Shown here: positions 9,182 to 21,703 of the stretch, piece by piece | How positions within the stretch are numbered: the first letter of the stretch is position 1 | How the letters are laid out: every line of letters starts with the position of its first letter | DNA from: Vasconcelosia minhoensis LEGE 07310 | Lineage (GTDB): Bacteria; Cyanobacteriota; Cyanobacteriia; Phormidesmidales; Phormidesmidaceae | Assembly: GCF_015207255.1 (NCBI RefSeq) | Contig: NZ_JADEXG010000017.1 | Span: 20,017 to 84,016, forward strand | DNA: 64,000 nucleotides | Direction of reading: 5' to 3' | Program-made: the position numbers and the translations under genes | The notes under the pieces: generated by a model | What the model was told of the DNA's origin: nothing | Database searches by the model: none | The model's input: the letters and a program-made list of their open reading frames with translations, nothing else

Positions 9182-9268
9182 TTGTGAATACCTATACTGG
9201 CTGTACCTTGAGGCATGGCTAAGCCAACTTCCTCCGTAAACATGGGCTAGACAAGCTATTGGGCGCGG

Positions 9269-9760
9269 CTAGACCGCAGCGCCCAATAGCTTGTCTAGAA
9301 TCTGCTGACTTAGCTGCTCTACCTGCTGCTCTAGCTGGCTCAGAGCTGCTTGCTTTTCTTCATCCAGCTGCTTTTGCGTTGCTTCGCGTTGGGCCTGGGC
9401 TTCCTGCTGGGCTTCCGAGATGCTCTGGGCCGCTTGCTTCTGAGCCTCGGCCTGGGCGTCTTCGACCACGCTGCGAGCCTGACGGCGCGTATCCGCTAGG
9501 GATTGCTCATATTCTTGGGCTAGCCGCTCTGCCTTCGCCAGTCGCTCTTGAGCATTGGCCCGGGTCGAGCGAACATAGGCGTCCCGATCGTCAATGGCCT
9601 GCCCTAAGGGCTTGTAAAATATCGCGTTGAGTAGCGCCGCTAGGATTAAAAACTGAATGGCCATTAGGGGCAGGGTTGCATCCAGGTCAAACAGACCGCC
9701 TCCTTCCTCTGCTGCCGTCTCAATCGCAAATAATATCAACCCGTTCAAACCGTTCAACAT
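9269..9760 (-). CDS. atpF2: ATP synthase subunit b' (second b-type subunit)
   Basis: Diverged b-type stalk subunit specific to photosynthetic bacteria and chloroplasts (called atpG in cyanobacterial operons). It has a single transmembrane helix ([20 protein letters not shown], about 26-45), the typical [16 protein letters not shown] turn, and then a long charged coiled-coil helix. 163 residues. An AGGAAG ribosome binding site precedes the ATG. The spacer to atpE contains a short tandem repeat. Confidence 0.95.
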   Translation of the reverse strand: MLNGLNGLILFAIETAAEEGGGLFDLDATLPLMAIQFLILAALLNAIFYKPLGQAIDDRDAYVRSTRANAQERLAKAERLAQEYEQSLADTRRQARSVVEDAQAEAQKQAAQSISEAQQEAQAQREATQKQLDEEKQAALSQLEQQVEQLSQQILDKLLGAAV

Positions 9761-9819
9761 GTCCTACTTCCTCAGGCTCGCTGCGCTCTCGCAGCGAGAT
9801 TGTTCTGCTTGTGATTCAA

Positions 9820-9880
9820 CCCAGTTTTTAAGGGCCCAGTTTTTAAGGGCCCAGTTTTTAAGGGGCCAGTTTTTAAGGGG
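9820..9880. repeat. four-copy 15-16 bp tandem repeat in the atp operon
   Basis: Units of CCAGTTTTTAAGGG(C/G) occur four times back to back (about 9820-9834, 9835-9849, 9850-9864, 9865-9880). They lie in the spacer between the c subunit gene and the b' gene. The last two copies have GGGG in place of GGGC. Each unit contains a short T5 tract, and the complement (transcribed strand sense) is CCCTTAAAAACTGG. Possibly a stability or protein-binding element of the mRNA; otherwise simple slippage. Confidence 0.8.
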
Positions 9881-9930
9881 CTTCACTGGCAGATGCCGCG
9901 GGGAATCACCAGCAAAGCCCAAGATTCAAA

Positions 9931-10212
<282 letters not shown>

Positions 10213-10316
10213 TTAAGCGTTAGACGCTTTTGATTGCGAGGTTGACTCGCCTCACCACAGTCGGATATTGACCGGAGTCAAATCCTCTCTGGATGGAAAC
10301 CGATCGGGCGATCGGG

Positions 10317-11066
10317 TCATCCATGCTCTTCTGCACCATGCCCTTCCATCGCTTCGCCGATGTAGGCCGCCGCCAGGGTCGCGAAAATCAGCGCCTGAAT
10401 GGCGCTGGTAAACAGACCCAGAATCATCACCGGCAGCGGCACAAACAGCGGCACTAGCAGCACGAGTACTGCCACCACCAGCTCATCCGCCAGAATGTTG
10501 CCAAACAGACGAAAGCTGAGGGAAAGCGGCTTGGTGAAATCTTCTAAAATGTTGATCGGCAGTAGAATCGGCGTGGGCTCGATATATTTGGCGAAATAGC
10601 CCAGGCCGCGCTTGCGGAAACCGGCATAAAAGTAGGCGAGCGAGGTTAGCAGGGCCAGGGCGACAGTGGTGTTAATGTCGTTAGTTGGCGCGGCCAGCTC
10701 GCTGCCGGGGATGTGAATCAGCTTCCAGGGCACCAGTGCCCCCGACCAGTTAGATACAAATATAAACAGGAACAGCGTCCCGACGAAAGGCACCCAGGGG
10801 CGATATTCCTTTTCCCCAATCTGGTTTTTGGCCAGGTCCCGAATGAACTCCAGCGCATATTCCATCAGGTTCTGCAAGCCGGAAGGAATTCGCTCTACTT
10901 TGCGGGTCGCTAGAAAGGCAACGCCAATCAGCAGGGAGGCGACAAACCAGGAGGTTAAAAATACCTGCCCATGGACTTTGAGGCCGCCGATATGCCAGTA
11001 GTAATGCTTTCCGACTTCGAGCTCGGCCAGCGGCATAAAAATCAAATTGTGCAGACTGTTTAGCAT
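10317..11066 (-). CDS. atpB: ATP synthase subunit a
   Basis: Stator subunit forming the proton half-channels of F0 (atpI in older cyanobacterial naming). The conserved Arg sits in [19 protein letters not shown]. The start chosen at 11066 ([24 protein letters not shown]) matches the usual N-terminus; the frame is open to an ATG at 11117 that would add 17 atypical residues. The protein has about five or six membrane helices and ends in a His/Glu-rich tail. Confidence 0.95.
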   Translation of the reverse strand: MLNSLHNLIFMPLAELEVGKHYYWHIGGLKVHGQVFLTSWFVASLLIGVAFLATRKVERIPSGLQNLMEYALEFIRDLAKNQIGEKEYRPWVPFVGTLFLFIFVSNWSGALVPWKLIHIPGSELAAPTNDINTTVALALLTSLAYFYAGFRKRGLGYFAKYIEPTPILLPINILEDFTKPLSLSFRLFGNILADELVVAVLVLLVPLFVPLPVMILGLFTSAIQALIFATLAAAYIGEAMEGHGAEEHG

Positions 11067-11173
11067 CTCCGTTCCGTTCTGGGGGTGAGTTCTGATCGCT
11101 TCTGCCTGGAGGCGCATTGAAGAAGCGCATTAAAAAAGGCGGATAACCCTGCGGTTCCACCCTTGCCTGGGCC

Positions 11174-11611
11174 TTACTCGGGCAAAGCAGCCGTCCAAAT
11201 CGTATAGCCAATTAGAGCAGCCTTGTAGGTCAAAAATCCCAAGAAGACGGGAAGCACTTCCAGCTGCTGCCACTGGGTTGACAAGACGATAAGGCCGATG
11301 ACGATGGCCAGCCTACCGCTGCTCAGCTGACTCTGCTGACGCCCCATCTCAGCCACTTTCTTTGCCAACATTCTTAAGTAAACCACACCAGTGCAGGCCC
11401 CAATCAAATAATTCAGGCCGATATGCAGTGAATAGAAATACCAAACGCAGACAAAGATAATGGCGCTAAATAAAACGGTCAGCCGCAGTAAGTTTTGCTG
11501 AAGTCGGTAATAGTCCTGCATCGCTTCCCGGTTGGGCGGCGGCAGCAGGCTAACTGACGCTGAGGACGCAGCCAAGTCTGAATTTTCGAGTGATTCTGGA
11601 GGCGCAGTCAC
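11174..11611 (-). CDS. ATP synthase subunit I (Atp1/AtpI assembly protein)
   Basis: First gene of the operon. A 145-residue membrane protein with four predicted helices (LTVLFSAIIFVCVWYFYSL; GLNYLIGACTGVVYLRMLAK; LAIVIGLIVLST; LPVFLGFLTYKAALIGYTIW) and a soluble N-terminal tail. Members of this family aid c-ring assembly or magnesium handling and are not part of the finished enzyme. A HIP1 site lies just upstream. The gene order I-a-c-b'-b-delta-alpha-gamma is the standard cyanobacterial one. Confidence 0.9.
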   Translation of the reverse strand: MTAPPESLENSDLAASSASVSLLPPPNREAMQDYYRLQQNLLRLTVLFSAIIFVCVWYFYSLHIGLNYLIGACTGVVYLRMLAKKVAEMGRQQSQLSSGRLAIVIGLIVLSTQWQQLEVLPVFLGFLTYKAALIGYTIWTAALPE

Positions 11612-11790
11612 AGCGATCGCGATTTACAGCTATAAGGGCTAAAGCATTCTCTAGCAGCCCGAGACATCGGTCTAAAGCACGATTAAGCCTTTGCATAGGG
11701 ACCGTGTTAGACCTTGCTGATTGTACCATGGCAACAATACTTAATCATCCGGAATGCGCATCTAAATTCTGTGTGTCATTCATCTGTGCG

Positions 11791-13053
11791 TCATTGAGGG
11801 CGGGCCAAGTCGGCGGCCGGATTCAGTAAAATGAGCTGCCGGTTTTGGAGCGATCGCACTCCCGCCAGGTCTAGCCCGCACTGGGGCAGCAGCTCAGCTA
11901 CGGTTTGGTCAACGGCGCGATCGCAGCTCTGCATAAAGGCAAACTCGGCGTCGCTCAGCGTCACAATCTGATAGTCATAGTTAAACAGGCTGCGACTGGG
12001 CCAGCCCTCCAGGCAGGGGTGGCGCTCGGGCCGCGCCTGTCCTAGGACATCGTCGTCGGTCCAGTCCCAGTGGCGTAAGGGCGGACGGGCCAGAAAAAAC
12101 TCGTAATGGGTGATTTCAGGATCGAGCAGCTCGGTCAGCCGGTAGCGATCGCGCTCTGACAGCTGGCTGGCCCGCTGCATCAGGTTGGGATTGCTACCCA
12201 GCAGCCGGCTCAGGTCCCAGTACTGGGGATTGGAAAAGCCGATGAAGCTCAGCCCCGAAGCGTCAATCAGCTCGAACAGGGTTTCGATCGAATAGTCAAT
12301 TTCCTGCGGATGCACGTACATATCGGCGAAGCACTCGTCCCGCTGATTTTCCAGCGACCAGCGCGACTGCTCCCGCTGCCGCAGCCGATTGGTCTCGGGC
12401 AGCGCCGCAAACACCTGCCGCCCGACCTGGACGCCGTCCCGATAGTCGCCTCGCTGCTCCCCTTGCAGCAGGCCGATTGCCTGCTGCATCAGCCGAATTT
12501 CCCAGCGGCCCAGGTCGGCATAGACAAAGATATGCATTAGCCCGCCCGGCGCCAGCTTGGGGGCCAGGGCCTGGATCCCCCGCACTGGGTCGGGCAGGTG
12601 GTGCAGCACGCCGACGCAGTTAATCAGGTCAAACTCGCCGGGAATCTGCTCGACATCGTAGAGGCTGAGATGGTGAAAGGTCACCCGGTCCGCGCCGGAG
12701 CGACGGCAGCGCTCCTCTGCCACCGCGATCGCGCCTGCACTCAGATCGACGCCGACGACTTCAGCCTGGGGGTTGAGATGCACCAAATACTCAGTGCCAA
12801 CGCCCGTCCCACAGCCCGCGTCTAAAATTCTGACCCGATCCTGAGCGGGCTTGCGACCGGCACAAAAGCCGTAGGCAGCCTGCCAGTGCCAGCGCCAGTT
12901 GTACCCAGGCGGCGCTTTATCCAGCAGCGGCTCCGGCGGAAAGGGATAGGTGTCATAGAGGCGGGCGACGGCCTGACTGATGTTGCCAGCCCCGGCATTG
13001 GCGAAATTAGCGGACAATGGGTCCTCCCTGAATACGACCTTCAATACCTTCAA
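11791..13053 (-). CDS. class I SAM-dependent methyltransferase
   Basis: A 420-residue protein. The N-terminal part has QAVARLYDTYPFPPEPLLD, a motif seen in cyanobacterial methyltransferases of unassigned substrate. The Rossmann SAM-binding core covers about 70-190, with motif I ILDAGCGTGVGTEYL, an acidic residue in VVGVDLSAGAIAVAE, and INCVGVLHHLPDP. The remaining ~220 residues are an extra domain of unknown role (contains DECFADMYVHPQEIDYSIE). The substrate is unknown. It is divergent from apcE, with a 371-base gap between them. Confidence 0.85.
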   Translation of the reverse strand: MKVLKVVFREDPLSANFANAGAGNISQAVARLYDTYPFPPEPLLDKAPPGYNWRWHWQAAYGFCAGRKPAQDRVRILDAGCGTGVGTEYLVHLNPQAEVVGVDLSAGAIAVAEERCRRSGADRVTFHHLSLYDVEQIPGEFDLINCVGVLHHLPDPVRGIQALAPKLAPGGLMHIFVYADLGRWEIRLMQQAIGLLQGEQRGDYRDGVQVGRQVFAALPETNRLRQREQSRWSLENQRDECFADMYVHPQEIDYSIETLFELIDASGLSFIGFSNPQYWDLSRLLGSNPNLMQRASQLSERDRYRLTELLDPEITHYEFFLARPPLRHWDWTDDDVLGQARPERHPCLEGWPSRSLFNYDYQIVTLSDAEFAFMQSCDRAVDQTVAELLPQCGLDLAGVRSLQNRQLILLNPAADLARPQ

Positions 13054-16175
<3,122 letters not shown>

Positions 16176-16567
16176 ATACCGATATAAATACCGATTGCCC
16201 CCAAATAGCCGGCTGAGGTTTCTGAAACGACTACGGAAATCTTGGCTGGCTTTAGCCTGCAGCTCAAAATGGAAAAACTGAGGGCGGCATTAAGAAATGT
16301 TTCACAGTCCCTAAGAAGGTTATCGAAATGCCGGAAAATAGCTACTGAAGCTAGCTGAGCCTGAAAATTAGGCACACCCAGATTAGTTTTTGAACCTGCC
16401 TTGAGGGGTTAGGTCGGCTGACCGGTTGGAATCCATTCCTAAGGCTGCGGACTCAGGCCCAAGCTAGAGATCCAAAAAGACTGCTTTTTAGGGTCAGGCG
16501 GGGCTCAGCGCTTTGAAGGGAACGCCAGTTACACTCATCTGGTTATATCTTTTGGAGGAATCCATTC
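16176..16567. promoter_or_regulatory. apcE-apcA intergenic region with apcA leader
   Basis: A 392-base spacer before apcA, long enough for an internal promoter; apcA and apcB need far more product than apcE. The only clear element is the strong ribosome binding site GGAGG at 16554-16558, 9 bases before the ATG. I see no obvious terminator after apcE. The 67-codon minus-strand frame here shows no homology I recognise. Confidence 0.4.
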
Positions 16568-17053
16568 ATGAGTATTGTCACGAAATCAATCGTGAATGCT
16601 GATGCTGAGGCACGCTACCTCAGCCCCGGCGAGTTAGACCGCATTAAGGGTTTTGTGACTTCGGGTGAGCGCCGTCTGCGCATTGCCCAGGTCCTAACCG
16701 AATCACGCGAGCGGATCGTCAAACAGGCTGGCGACCAGCTGTTTCAAAAGCGCCCCGACGTCGTTTCTCCCGGTGGCAATGCCTACGGCGAAGAAATGAC
16801 AGCAACCTGCCTACGCGACATGGACTACTATCTGCGTCTGATCACCTATGGTGTCGTCGCTGGGGATGTCACCCCCATTGAAGAAATTGGTCTGGTCGGC
16901 GTTCGGGAAATGTACAACTCCTTGGGTACGCCGATTCCGGCTGTGGCTGAGGCGGTTCGCTGCATGAAGGGCGTCGCCGGTTCGATGATGTCTGGCGAAG
17001 ACGCAGCAGAAGCAGCTGCTTACTTTGACTATGTCGTCGGGGCAATGCAGTAA
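16568..17053 (+). CDS. apcA: allophycocyanin alpha subunit
   Basis: Light-harvesting biliprotein of the phycobilisome core, forming alpha/beta trimers with ApcB. 161 residues, all-alpha globin-like fold. Phycocyanobilin is attached at Cys81 in [14 protein letters not shown]. The ending [13 protein letters not shown] is canonical. A strong ribosome binding site precedes it. The gap to apcB is 59 bases, consistent with a co-transcribed pair. Confidence 0.98.
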   Translation: MSIVTKSIVNADAEARYLSPGELDRIKGFVTSGERRLRIAQVLTESRERIVKQAGDQLFQKRPDVVSPGGNAYGEEMTATCLRDMDYYLRLITYGVVAGDVTPIEEIGLVGVREMYNSLGTPIPAVAEAVRCMKGVAGSMMSGEDAAEAAAYFDYVVGAMQ

Positions 17054-17112
17054 TTCTGCGGCTCGCCACTGACCCTACTCGTTTAGAGTCCATTTTTAAG
17101 GAAGCTTAAATC

Positions 17113-17598
17113 ATGCAAGACGCAATTACCTCTGTTATCAATTCTTCGGACGTTCAGGGCAAGTACCTGGATCAGTCTTCGATGGATAAGCTCAAGGCTT
17201 ATTTCCAAACCGGTGAGCTGCGCGTTCGGGCAGCAACTACCATCAGCGCCAACGCTGCTGAGATCGTCAAAGAAGCGGTTGCGAAGTCGCTGCTGTACTC
17301 TGACATCACCCGCCCCGGGGGTAACATGTACACGACCCGGCGCTATGCAGCCTGCATTCGCGACCTCGACTACTATCTACGCTATTCGACCTATGCCATG
17401 CTGGCAGGCGATCCTTCCATCCTCGATGAGCGCGTGCTCAACGGTCTGAAGGAAACCTACAACTCTTTGGGTGTACCCATCGGAGCGACCGTGCAGGCGA
17501 TTCAAGCGATGAAAGAAGTCACCGCTAGTCTGGTTGGCGCTGACGCTGGTAAGGAAATGGGCGTGTATTTCGACTACATCAGCTCTGGTATCAGCTAG
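17113..17598 (+). CDS. apcB: allophycocyanin beta subunit
   Basis: Beta partner of ApcA in core trimers. 161 residues. Cys81 in [14 protein letters not shown] binds phycocyanobilin. Asn71 in [14 protein letters not shown] is the site of the conserved gamma-N-methylasparagine modification. The length and both ends match the family. It is followed by a 245-base spacer with a long-range stem before apcC. Confidence 0.98.
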   Translation: MQDAITSVINSSDVQGKYLDQSSMDKLKAYFQTGELRVRAATTISANAAEIVKEAVAKSLLYSDITRPGGNMYTTRRYAACIRDLDYYLRYSTYAMLAGDPSILDERVLNGLKETYNSLGVPIGATVQAIQAMKEVTASLVGADAGKEMGVYFDYISSGIS

Positions 17599-17686
17599 GC
17601 TGAGCCGCTTTGTTGAAGCTTGTTTCGGCCAGAGAGTCTGCCCTTCGTGGCTGGTTTAACGGCTTAAAATAATGCTTCACCCCCTG

Positions 17687-17784
17687 CGGAAGTCTGGAGT
17701 GAGTGTTAGACCGTCATAGGCTTATGGCTGCCTCAGGGCATTCCAAATGGCTTTAACGAGTTAGCATTGGCTCTCAGACTTCCG
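17687..17784 (+). terminator. possible attenuator stem between apcB and apcC
   Basis: CGGAAGTCTG (17687-17696) is perfectly complementary to CAGACTTCCG (17775-17784), and pairing extends with one bulge through GAG/CTC. The right arm is followed by ATTTTAC. Such a structure could lower read-through into apcC, whose linker product is needed in smaller amount. The loop is long (78 bases), so confidence is limited. Confidence 0.35.
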
Positions 17785-17843
17785 ATTTTACAAAACACCT
17801 AAGGCAGACAGCTAAAGATTTTACTAGGCAAGGAGAAGCCACC

Positions 17844-18047
17844 ATGCGCATGTTTCGGATTACGGCCTGTGTGCCGAGCCAAACTCGGATTCGTACCCAG
17901 CGAGAGCTGCAAAACACCTATTACACCAAGCTAGTACCCTACGACAATTGGTTTAGTGAGCAGCAGAGAATTCAAAAAATGGGTGGCACCATTGTCAAGG
18001 TCGAGCTCGCTACTGGCAAGCAAGGCGCTAATGCAGGTCTGGCCTAG
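17844..18047 (+). CDS. apcC: allophycocyanin-associated core linker LC7.8
   Basis: Small 67-residue linker capping the end of core cylinders. The start MRMFRITACVPSQTRIRTQR and the middle NTYYTKLVPYDNWFSEQQRI are the CpcD/ApcC linker domain. An AAGGAG ribosome binding site lies at 17830-17835. Last gene of the apc operon, followed by a terminator hairpin. Confidence 0.97.
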   Translation: MRMFRITACVPSQTRIRTQRELQNTYYTKLVPYDNWFSEQQRIQKMGGTIVKVELATGKQGANAGLA

Positions 18048-18078
18048 CAGTTTTTGAAATACCAGTTCCAGTTTTTGA

Positions 18079-18106
18079 GAAGGGCAGTCACCAGCTGCCC
18101 TTTGTT
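18079..18106 (+). terminator. terminator of the apc operon
   Basis: The stem AAGGGCAG / CTGCCCTT with a 7-base loop, followed by a T-rich stretch (TTTGTTGT), begins about 30 bases after the apcC stop. Consistent with an intrinsic terminator, though the U-tract is imperfect. Confidence 0.65.
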
Positions 18107-18309
18107 GTAGCTGCCAATATAACTAGGCCAGCCCAACTGTTGTGCCTATCCTCCGTCCGTCAGGGCATCACCACTTAGGTTGCGTCCAATTCTGCCCCTC
18201 AAGGTCGTCTAGCTGAGTCAATAATCCCAGATGGCGTTCCTACCGTCATCGATGCGAATTCTTACAACTCTGGCCAGGGTAGCGATCAGCTGCGAGCCAT
18301 TGTGGGTCA

Positions 18310-18510
18310 TTAAAGAAGCCCCACCCAGCTCCAAAAACTCTGTCCGGTAACGGCTTCTATCACTAGCAGTGCTACAAAACCAACCATGGCAAATCGACCG
18401 TTGAGACGCTCGGTGTAACGTGTCCAGCCAAAGGCTGGACGCGGTCGCTCAGCGCTGTCTGACATAGGTATCGGTGCCGGAGCAGAGGATTCTACAGGCA
18501 TAATGTCCAA
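18310..18510 (-). CDS. high light-inducible protein (Hlip/SCP)
   Basis: A 66-residue single-helix member of the light-harvesting superfamily. The chlorophyll-binding motif is ERLNGRFAMVGF (ExxNxR), followed by the hydrophobic helix VALLVIEAVTGQSFWSW. Residues 1-30 are a Pro-rich soluble tail; an internal ATG at residue 16 (MSDSAERPRP) is a possible alternative start. The family protects photosystem II and chlorophyll-synthesis intermediates under high light. It is transcribed toward apcC from its own promoter. Confidence 0.9.
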   Translation of the reverse strand: MDIMPVESSAPAPIPMSDSAERPRPAFGWTRYTERLNGRFAMVGFVALLVIEAVTGQSFWSWVGLL

Positions 18511-18864
18511 TTAAAATTACCGTCCTATTTTAGCGCTGCGGCTTAAATCTAGGAAATGGGTGGACGCAGTCTGATTGGATAATGGGTAAAAAATCAGCTT
18601 TTCATGACGCTACTAGTCTGTTGGGTTCGCCTGTCCTAGTGCATTAGAGTTTACGCATTTGAGCTCGATGCTGTGCTTTTTAAGGCAATGGGTATTGTGG
18701 CAGTGCCTAAAGTTTTGCAGTGCAATTAGGCAAAATCAGCACCTTTTTGAACTGCTGAAACAGCTTGACCTAGAAGGATTAAGCCAAAAATCATTGTAGA
18801 AAACTGAGATGAAAACAGTCGCCAAAATTTGCTTTAGATGGGTCGGTATAAGGTTTTTTTATGA

Positions 18865-18895
18865 TTGACAATATTAATTTTACCCATGTTATGAT
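18865..18895 (+). promoter_or_regulatory. possible sigma-70-type promoter
   Basis: A perfect TTGACA (18865-18870) and a TATGAT (18890-18895) are separated by 19 bases, slightly longer than ideal. They point toward cyAbrB, about 430 bases upstream of its ATG. They could drive a long leader or a separate small RNA. Confidence 0.3.
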
Positions 18896-19190
18896 TCTGC
18901 TTTATTCTCAAGTTTGTCTAGCCTCAGGTGCGCTACCTGCTAAAGACATCAGCTCAGATATAGCGCCATATAGCGTCTAGGAGATAAAGGTTTTTCTAGG
19001 ATCGAGTGGCTGTCACTCAACCATTCTCGGCTAAAACAAGTTCAAGCAATAAAGATAATACCTTAGCTATCCTCAGCCATGTATTGGCTGCCGAAGTATC
19101 ACTAATCACCTCGTCATTCACCTAACCCAATTTTTGTGAGCCGTTGGCTATCGATACTCTGAGTTAATAAAATTAGAGAATGTTGTCTGT

Positions 19191-19196
19191 TATAAT
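19191..19196 (+). promoter_or_regulatory. TATAAT -10 element upstream of cyAbrB
   Basis: A consensus TATAAT lies 128 bases before the cyAbrB ATG, without a clear -35 at the right distance. A plausible start-proximal promoter. Confidence 0.4.
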
Positions 19197-19323
19197 CAAG
19201 CTTTCAAATTAAACTGTCTTTAAAGCGAGTCCCTATTTTCCCTAAATACTGCTGTCTAATATCGTTTAGCCTATTTGCGCTCAAAGTACTCAATCAGTAA
19301 AAATTTCACTTTTTCCCAAACCC

Positions 19324-19719
19324 ATGGCTGAAACTAAGACCTTACCCTTAATTGGCAAGCCTTTACTTCAAAAGGTTAAAGAGCTTAACCATTTGCCGAA
19401 GCGAGAAACTGCGAGGGAATGTGGCTACTTTACCGTCACTAAAGATAATCAGGTTCGCGTCAACCTAACCGACTTCTATGAGGCGCTGCTAGAAGCTCGC
19501 GGCATCCCCATGAGCCCAGAGGGCGCGAAGGATGGTAGAGGACGGGAACCGACCTATCGAGTGAGTGTCCACAAAAACGGGCAAATCGTGATCGGCTCAA
19601 CCTACACCCAGGAAATGGGGCTCAAGCCGGGGGACGAATTTCAAATTAAGCTGGGCTATAAGCATATTCAACTAAAGCAGCTTGATGGCTCCGAAAGCGA
19701 TGAGCTTGAGACCAATTAG
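19324..19719 (+). CDS. cyAbrB-family transcriptional regulator
   Basis: A 131-residue DNA-binding regulator of the cyanobacterial AbrB family. In other cyanobacteria these proteins influence carbon/nitrogen balance, hydrogenase and inorganic-carbon uptake genes. The N-terminal part (LPKRETARECGYFTVTK) and a C-terminal AbrB-like swapped-hairpin region (PTYRVSVHKNGQIVIGSTYT then MGLKPGDEFQIKL) match the family; here the DNA-binding domain is C-terminal, as is usual for cyAbrB. The very long AT-rich upstream region suggests complex control. A single gene, convergent with cbiET. Confidence 0.9.
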   Translation: MAETKTLPLIGKPLLQKVKELNHLPKRETARECGYFTVTKDNQVRVNLTDFYEALLEARGIPMSPEGAKDGRGREPTYRVSVHKNGQIVIGSTYTQEMGLKPGDEFQIKLGYKHIQLKQLDGSESDELETN

Positions 19720-19798
19720 TTTCGGCTTATTCCTTGTCTCGAAGTTTTTCAACGGATGTGGCGTAGTCCAGTCCTAGTTCAGACCATTTTTTGCTGGC

Positions 19799-21064
19799 TC
19801 ATTCTTGGGCTGGTTTAAATAGCGTGCTTAGCATGACGGGGTTCAAGGGGGATAACCGGGTTAGGGGTCCTACCGCCACAGAACGAGCCAAATTAATCTG
19901 GAGTAGCTGGTGCTGCCAGTTCAGCCCAGACCGCTCTATCCACCGCGTGAGCTGGGCTAGGTGCTCTAGGGTCGCTAGAGCAATCACAATCCGCCCTTCT
20001 GCCGATAGCCTATGGGCTAAGCTATCGAGAATGACGTCAAGCTCTCCCTGACTGCCACCAATAAAGGCGCGATCGGGTGAAGGCAGCGATCGCAGTACCG
20101 CCGGTGCTCGACCGCTGACGACGGTGAGGTTAGGTGTGCCGAGCCGCTGGGCATTTTGCTGAATCAGGGCTGTCCCCATGGCGGTCTGCTCAATGGCGTA
20201 CAGATGGGCAGTGGGACAAAGACGAGCAATCTCAATGCTGACTGAACCGGTACCGGCTCCAATGTCCCAAATCGTCTGACCCGGCAAAGGCGCGATCGCG
20301 CCTAAAATGAGCAGCCGAACTTCGCGCTTGGTGATCAGGCCGGGACGATCTTCAAAGCTGAGGAAGGCCGCATCGGGCAGGCCAATCAGCGGCAGATGAA
20401 CTGGGCTTGTCGATGCGATCTGCCTCAGCAGCACCACCACATTTAGCGGGGCAAAGGACCGATGGCGCAGGTCGTTCAGCTCGTAGAACTGGACCCGCTC
20501 GGCCTCACCGCCCAGATTCTCGCAGACCCAGATCCGGTATTCAAAGGGGAGTTCTAGGTCGAGGAGCAGCGCTGCGATCGCGGCTGGCGTATGGTCAGAA
20601 TCGGTGAGAACAGCAATTTTATTCGTCCCTCGCTTGAGAGCCTGGACCAGCGCTTCAGGTGAACGCCCATGGACGCTGACGACGTGAGCATCTTGCCAGG
20701 GCAGCTTGAGCCGGCTGAAGGCGAGCTGTACCGAGCTGGGATGGGGATGAAAGGCCAGCTGCTCAGCCGGGAACTGGGCAAGCAGTAGCCGACCCAGACC
20801 AAAAAATAGCGGATCGCCTGAGGTTAAAATTACGGTCCGGGGTGGCGAGGCGGTAGCCAATCGGGCCTTTAGTGCCTCGAACAGAGACTGAAAGTCAGCC
20901 AGCCGCCATTTTTCCGCAGCATGATTGGGAAAGTAGGCGAGGTGGCGATCGCTGCCAATCAGCAGTTCTGCCTGTTCGACCCGCTGTTGCTCGGCCAGGG
21001 CTAGGCTTTCTGCCCCGTTTAGCCCGATGCCCACGACTTGAATCAGCTGAACTGGCGCGGTCAC
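19799..21064 (-). CDS. cbiET: precorrin-6Y C5,15-methyltransferase (CbiE-CbiT fusion)
   Basis: Bifunctional cobalamin-pathway enzyme methylating C5 and C15 and decarboxylating the C12 acetate. Residues 1-220 are the CbiE tetrapyrrole methylase domain (VQLIQVVGIGLNGAESLA; VILTSGDPLFFGLGRLLLAQ). Residues 230-421 are the CbiT SAM methyltransferase domain (TKREVRLLILGAIAPLPGQ; IWDIGAGTGSVSIEIARL). Also known as CobL. The downstream end abuts cyAbrB convergently. It overlaps cobH by 4 bases, so the two are translated together. Confidence 0.95.
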   Translation of the reverse strand: MTAPVQLIQVVGIGLNGAESLALAEQQRVEQAELLIGSDRHLAYFPNHAAEKWRLADFQSLFEALKARLATASPPRTVILTSGDPLFFGLGRLLLAQFPAEQLAFHPHPSSVQLAFSRLKLPWQDAHVVSVHGRSPEALVQALKRGTNKIAVLTDSDHTPAAIAALLLDLELPFEYRIWVCENLGGEAERVQFYELNDLRHRSFAPLNVVVLLRQIASTSPVHLPLIGLPDAAFLSFEDRPGLITKREVRLLILGAIAPLPGQTIWDIGAGTGSVSIEIARLCPTAHLYAIEQTAMGTALIQQNAQRLGTPNLTVVSGRAPAVLRSLPSPDRAFIGGSQGELDVILDSLAHRLSAEGRIVIALATLEHLAQLTRWIERSGLNWQHQLLQINLARSVAVGPLTRLSPLNPVMLSTLFKPAQE

Positions 21065-21687
21065 GGTAGCTGCTCCCAGCTCCAGATTAGCAGTGCATTA
21101 ACAATAGCGGCGGCGGCACCCGACCCGCCCCGGCGACCATCAATCCGAATCTGAGGCACCGGTATGGCGGCTAGCGCTTGCTTAGACTCCACCACGTTGA
21201 TAAACCCGACCGGCGCACCGAGCACGAAGGCAGGCCGTTTGCCATGGGTAATCTGATTACAGAGCGCCTCACAGAGCGCCAGCAGCGCTGTCGGCGCATT
21301 GGCGATGACAAAAATGCCGTCTGGATAGGCTTGCCAACAGTTGAGCAGACCGCTAGCGGTGCGAGTTTGACCAGGTCGCAGCGGTTCTGCCCGATCAATG
21401 GCCACGACAATCGGGTTTTTCCAAGTGCGGCTGACCACGCCCCGGATTCCTTGAGCGACCATACTGACGTCGGTAATGATGGGTGTTCCCTGCCGCAGGG
21501 CGGCAGCAGCAGCGGCGATCGCGGTGGCGCTGAAGGTGAGCTGAGAGGCCAGCTGAAAGTCGGCCGTGCTATGAATGAGCCGCCGAACCACGGCATATTC
21601 AGCGGGGGAGAAACGATGCTCGCCGATCTCTTGGTCGATGACTGCAAAACTCTGGCGCAAAATCGGATGTTCGGGATAGACAGGCAT
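21061..21687 (-). CDS. cobH: precorrin-8X methylmutase
   Basis: Moves the C11 methyl group to C12 to form hydrogenobyrinate (cobalt-precorrin-8 methylmutase, also cbiC). 208 residues. The catalytic His is His39 in VVRRLIHSTADFQL. Also visible are the conserved PIITDVSMVAQGIRG and FVLGAPVGFINVVESKQAL. It overlaps cbiET by 4 bases; a small lipoprotein gene lies 16 bases upstream on the same strand. Confidence 0.95.
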   Translation of the reverse strand: MPVYPEHPILRQSFAVIDQEIGEHRFSPAEYAVVRRLIHSTADFQLASQLTFSATAIAAAAAALRQGTPIITDVSMVAQGIRGVVSRTWKNPIVVAIDRAEPLRPGQTRTASGLLNCWQAYPDGIFVIANAPTALLALCEALCNQITHGKRPAFVLGAPVGFINVVESKQALAAIPVPQIRIDGRRGGSGAAAAIVNALLIWSWEQLP

Positions 21688-21703
21688 CGGTTGGGGGCAG
21701 GGG

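Larger units (their letters stand above)
18511..19323. promoter_or_regulatory. long AT-rich region upstream of cyAbrB
   Basis: An 813-base region without a supported gene, much more AT-rich than its surroundings. It contains at least two promoter-like sites (listed separately) and several short runs of T. The length suggests a long 5' leader for cyAbrB, an unannotated small RNA, or upstream regulator sites. I could not identify a known RNA family. Confidence 0.4.

Noticed and set aside
11173..11611. Possible missing ATP synthase beta and epsilon subunits
   Set aside because: Their absence looked like a loss at first, but in cyanobacteria these two genes normally sit in a separate operon.
18181..18312. 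Open stretch downstream of apcC reading VPTVIDANSYNSGQGSDQL
   Set aside because: Looks protein-like and could be a gene remnant, but there is no start codon and I do not recognise a family, so it was not listed.
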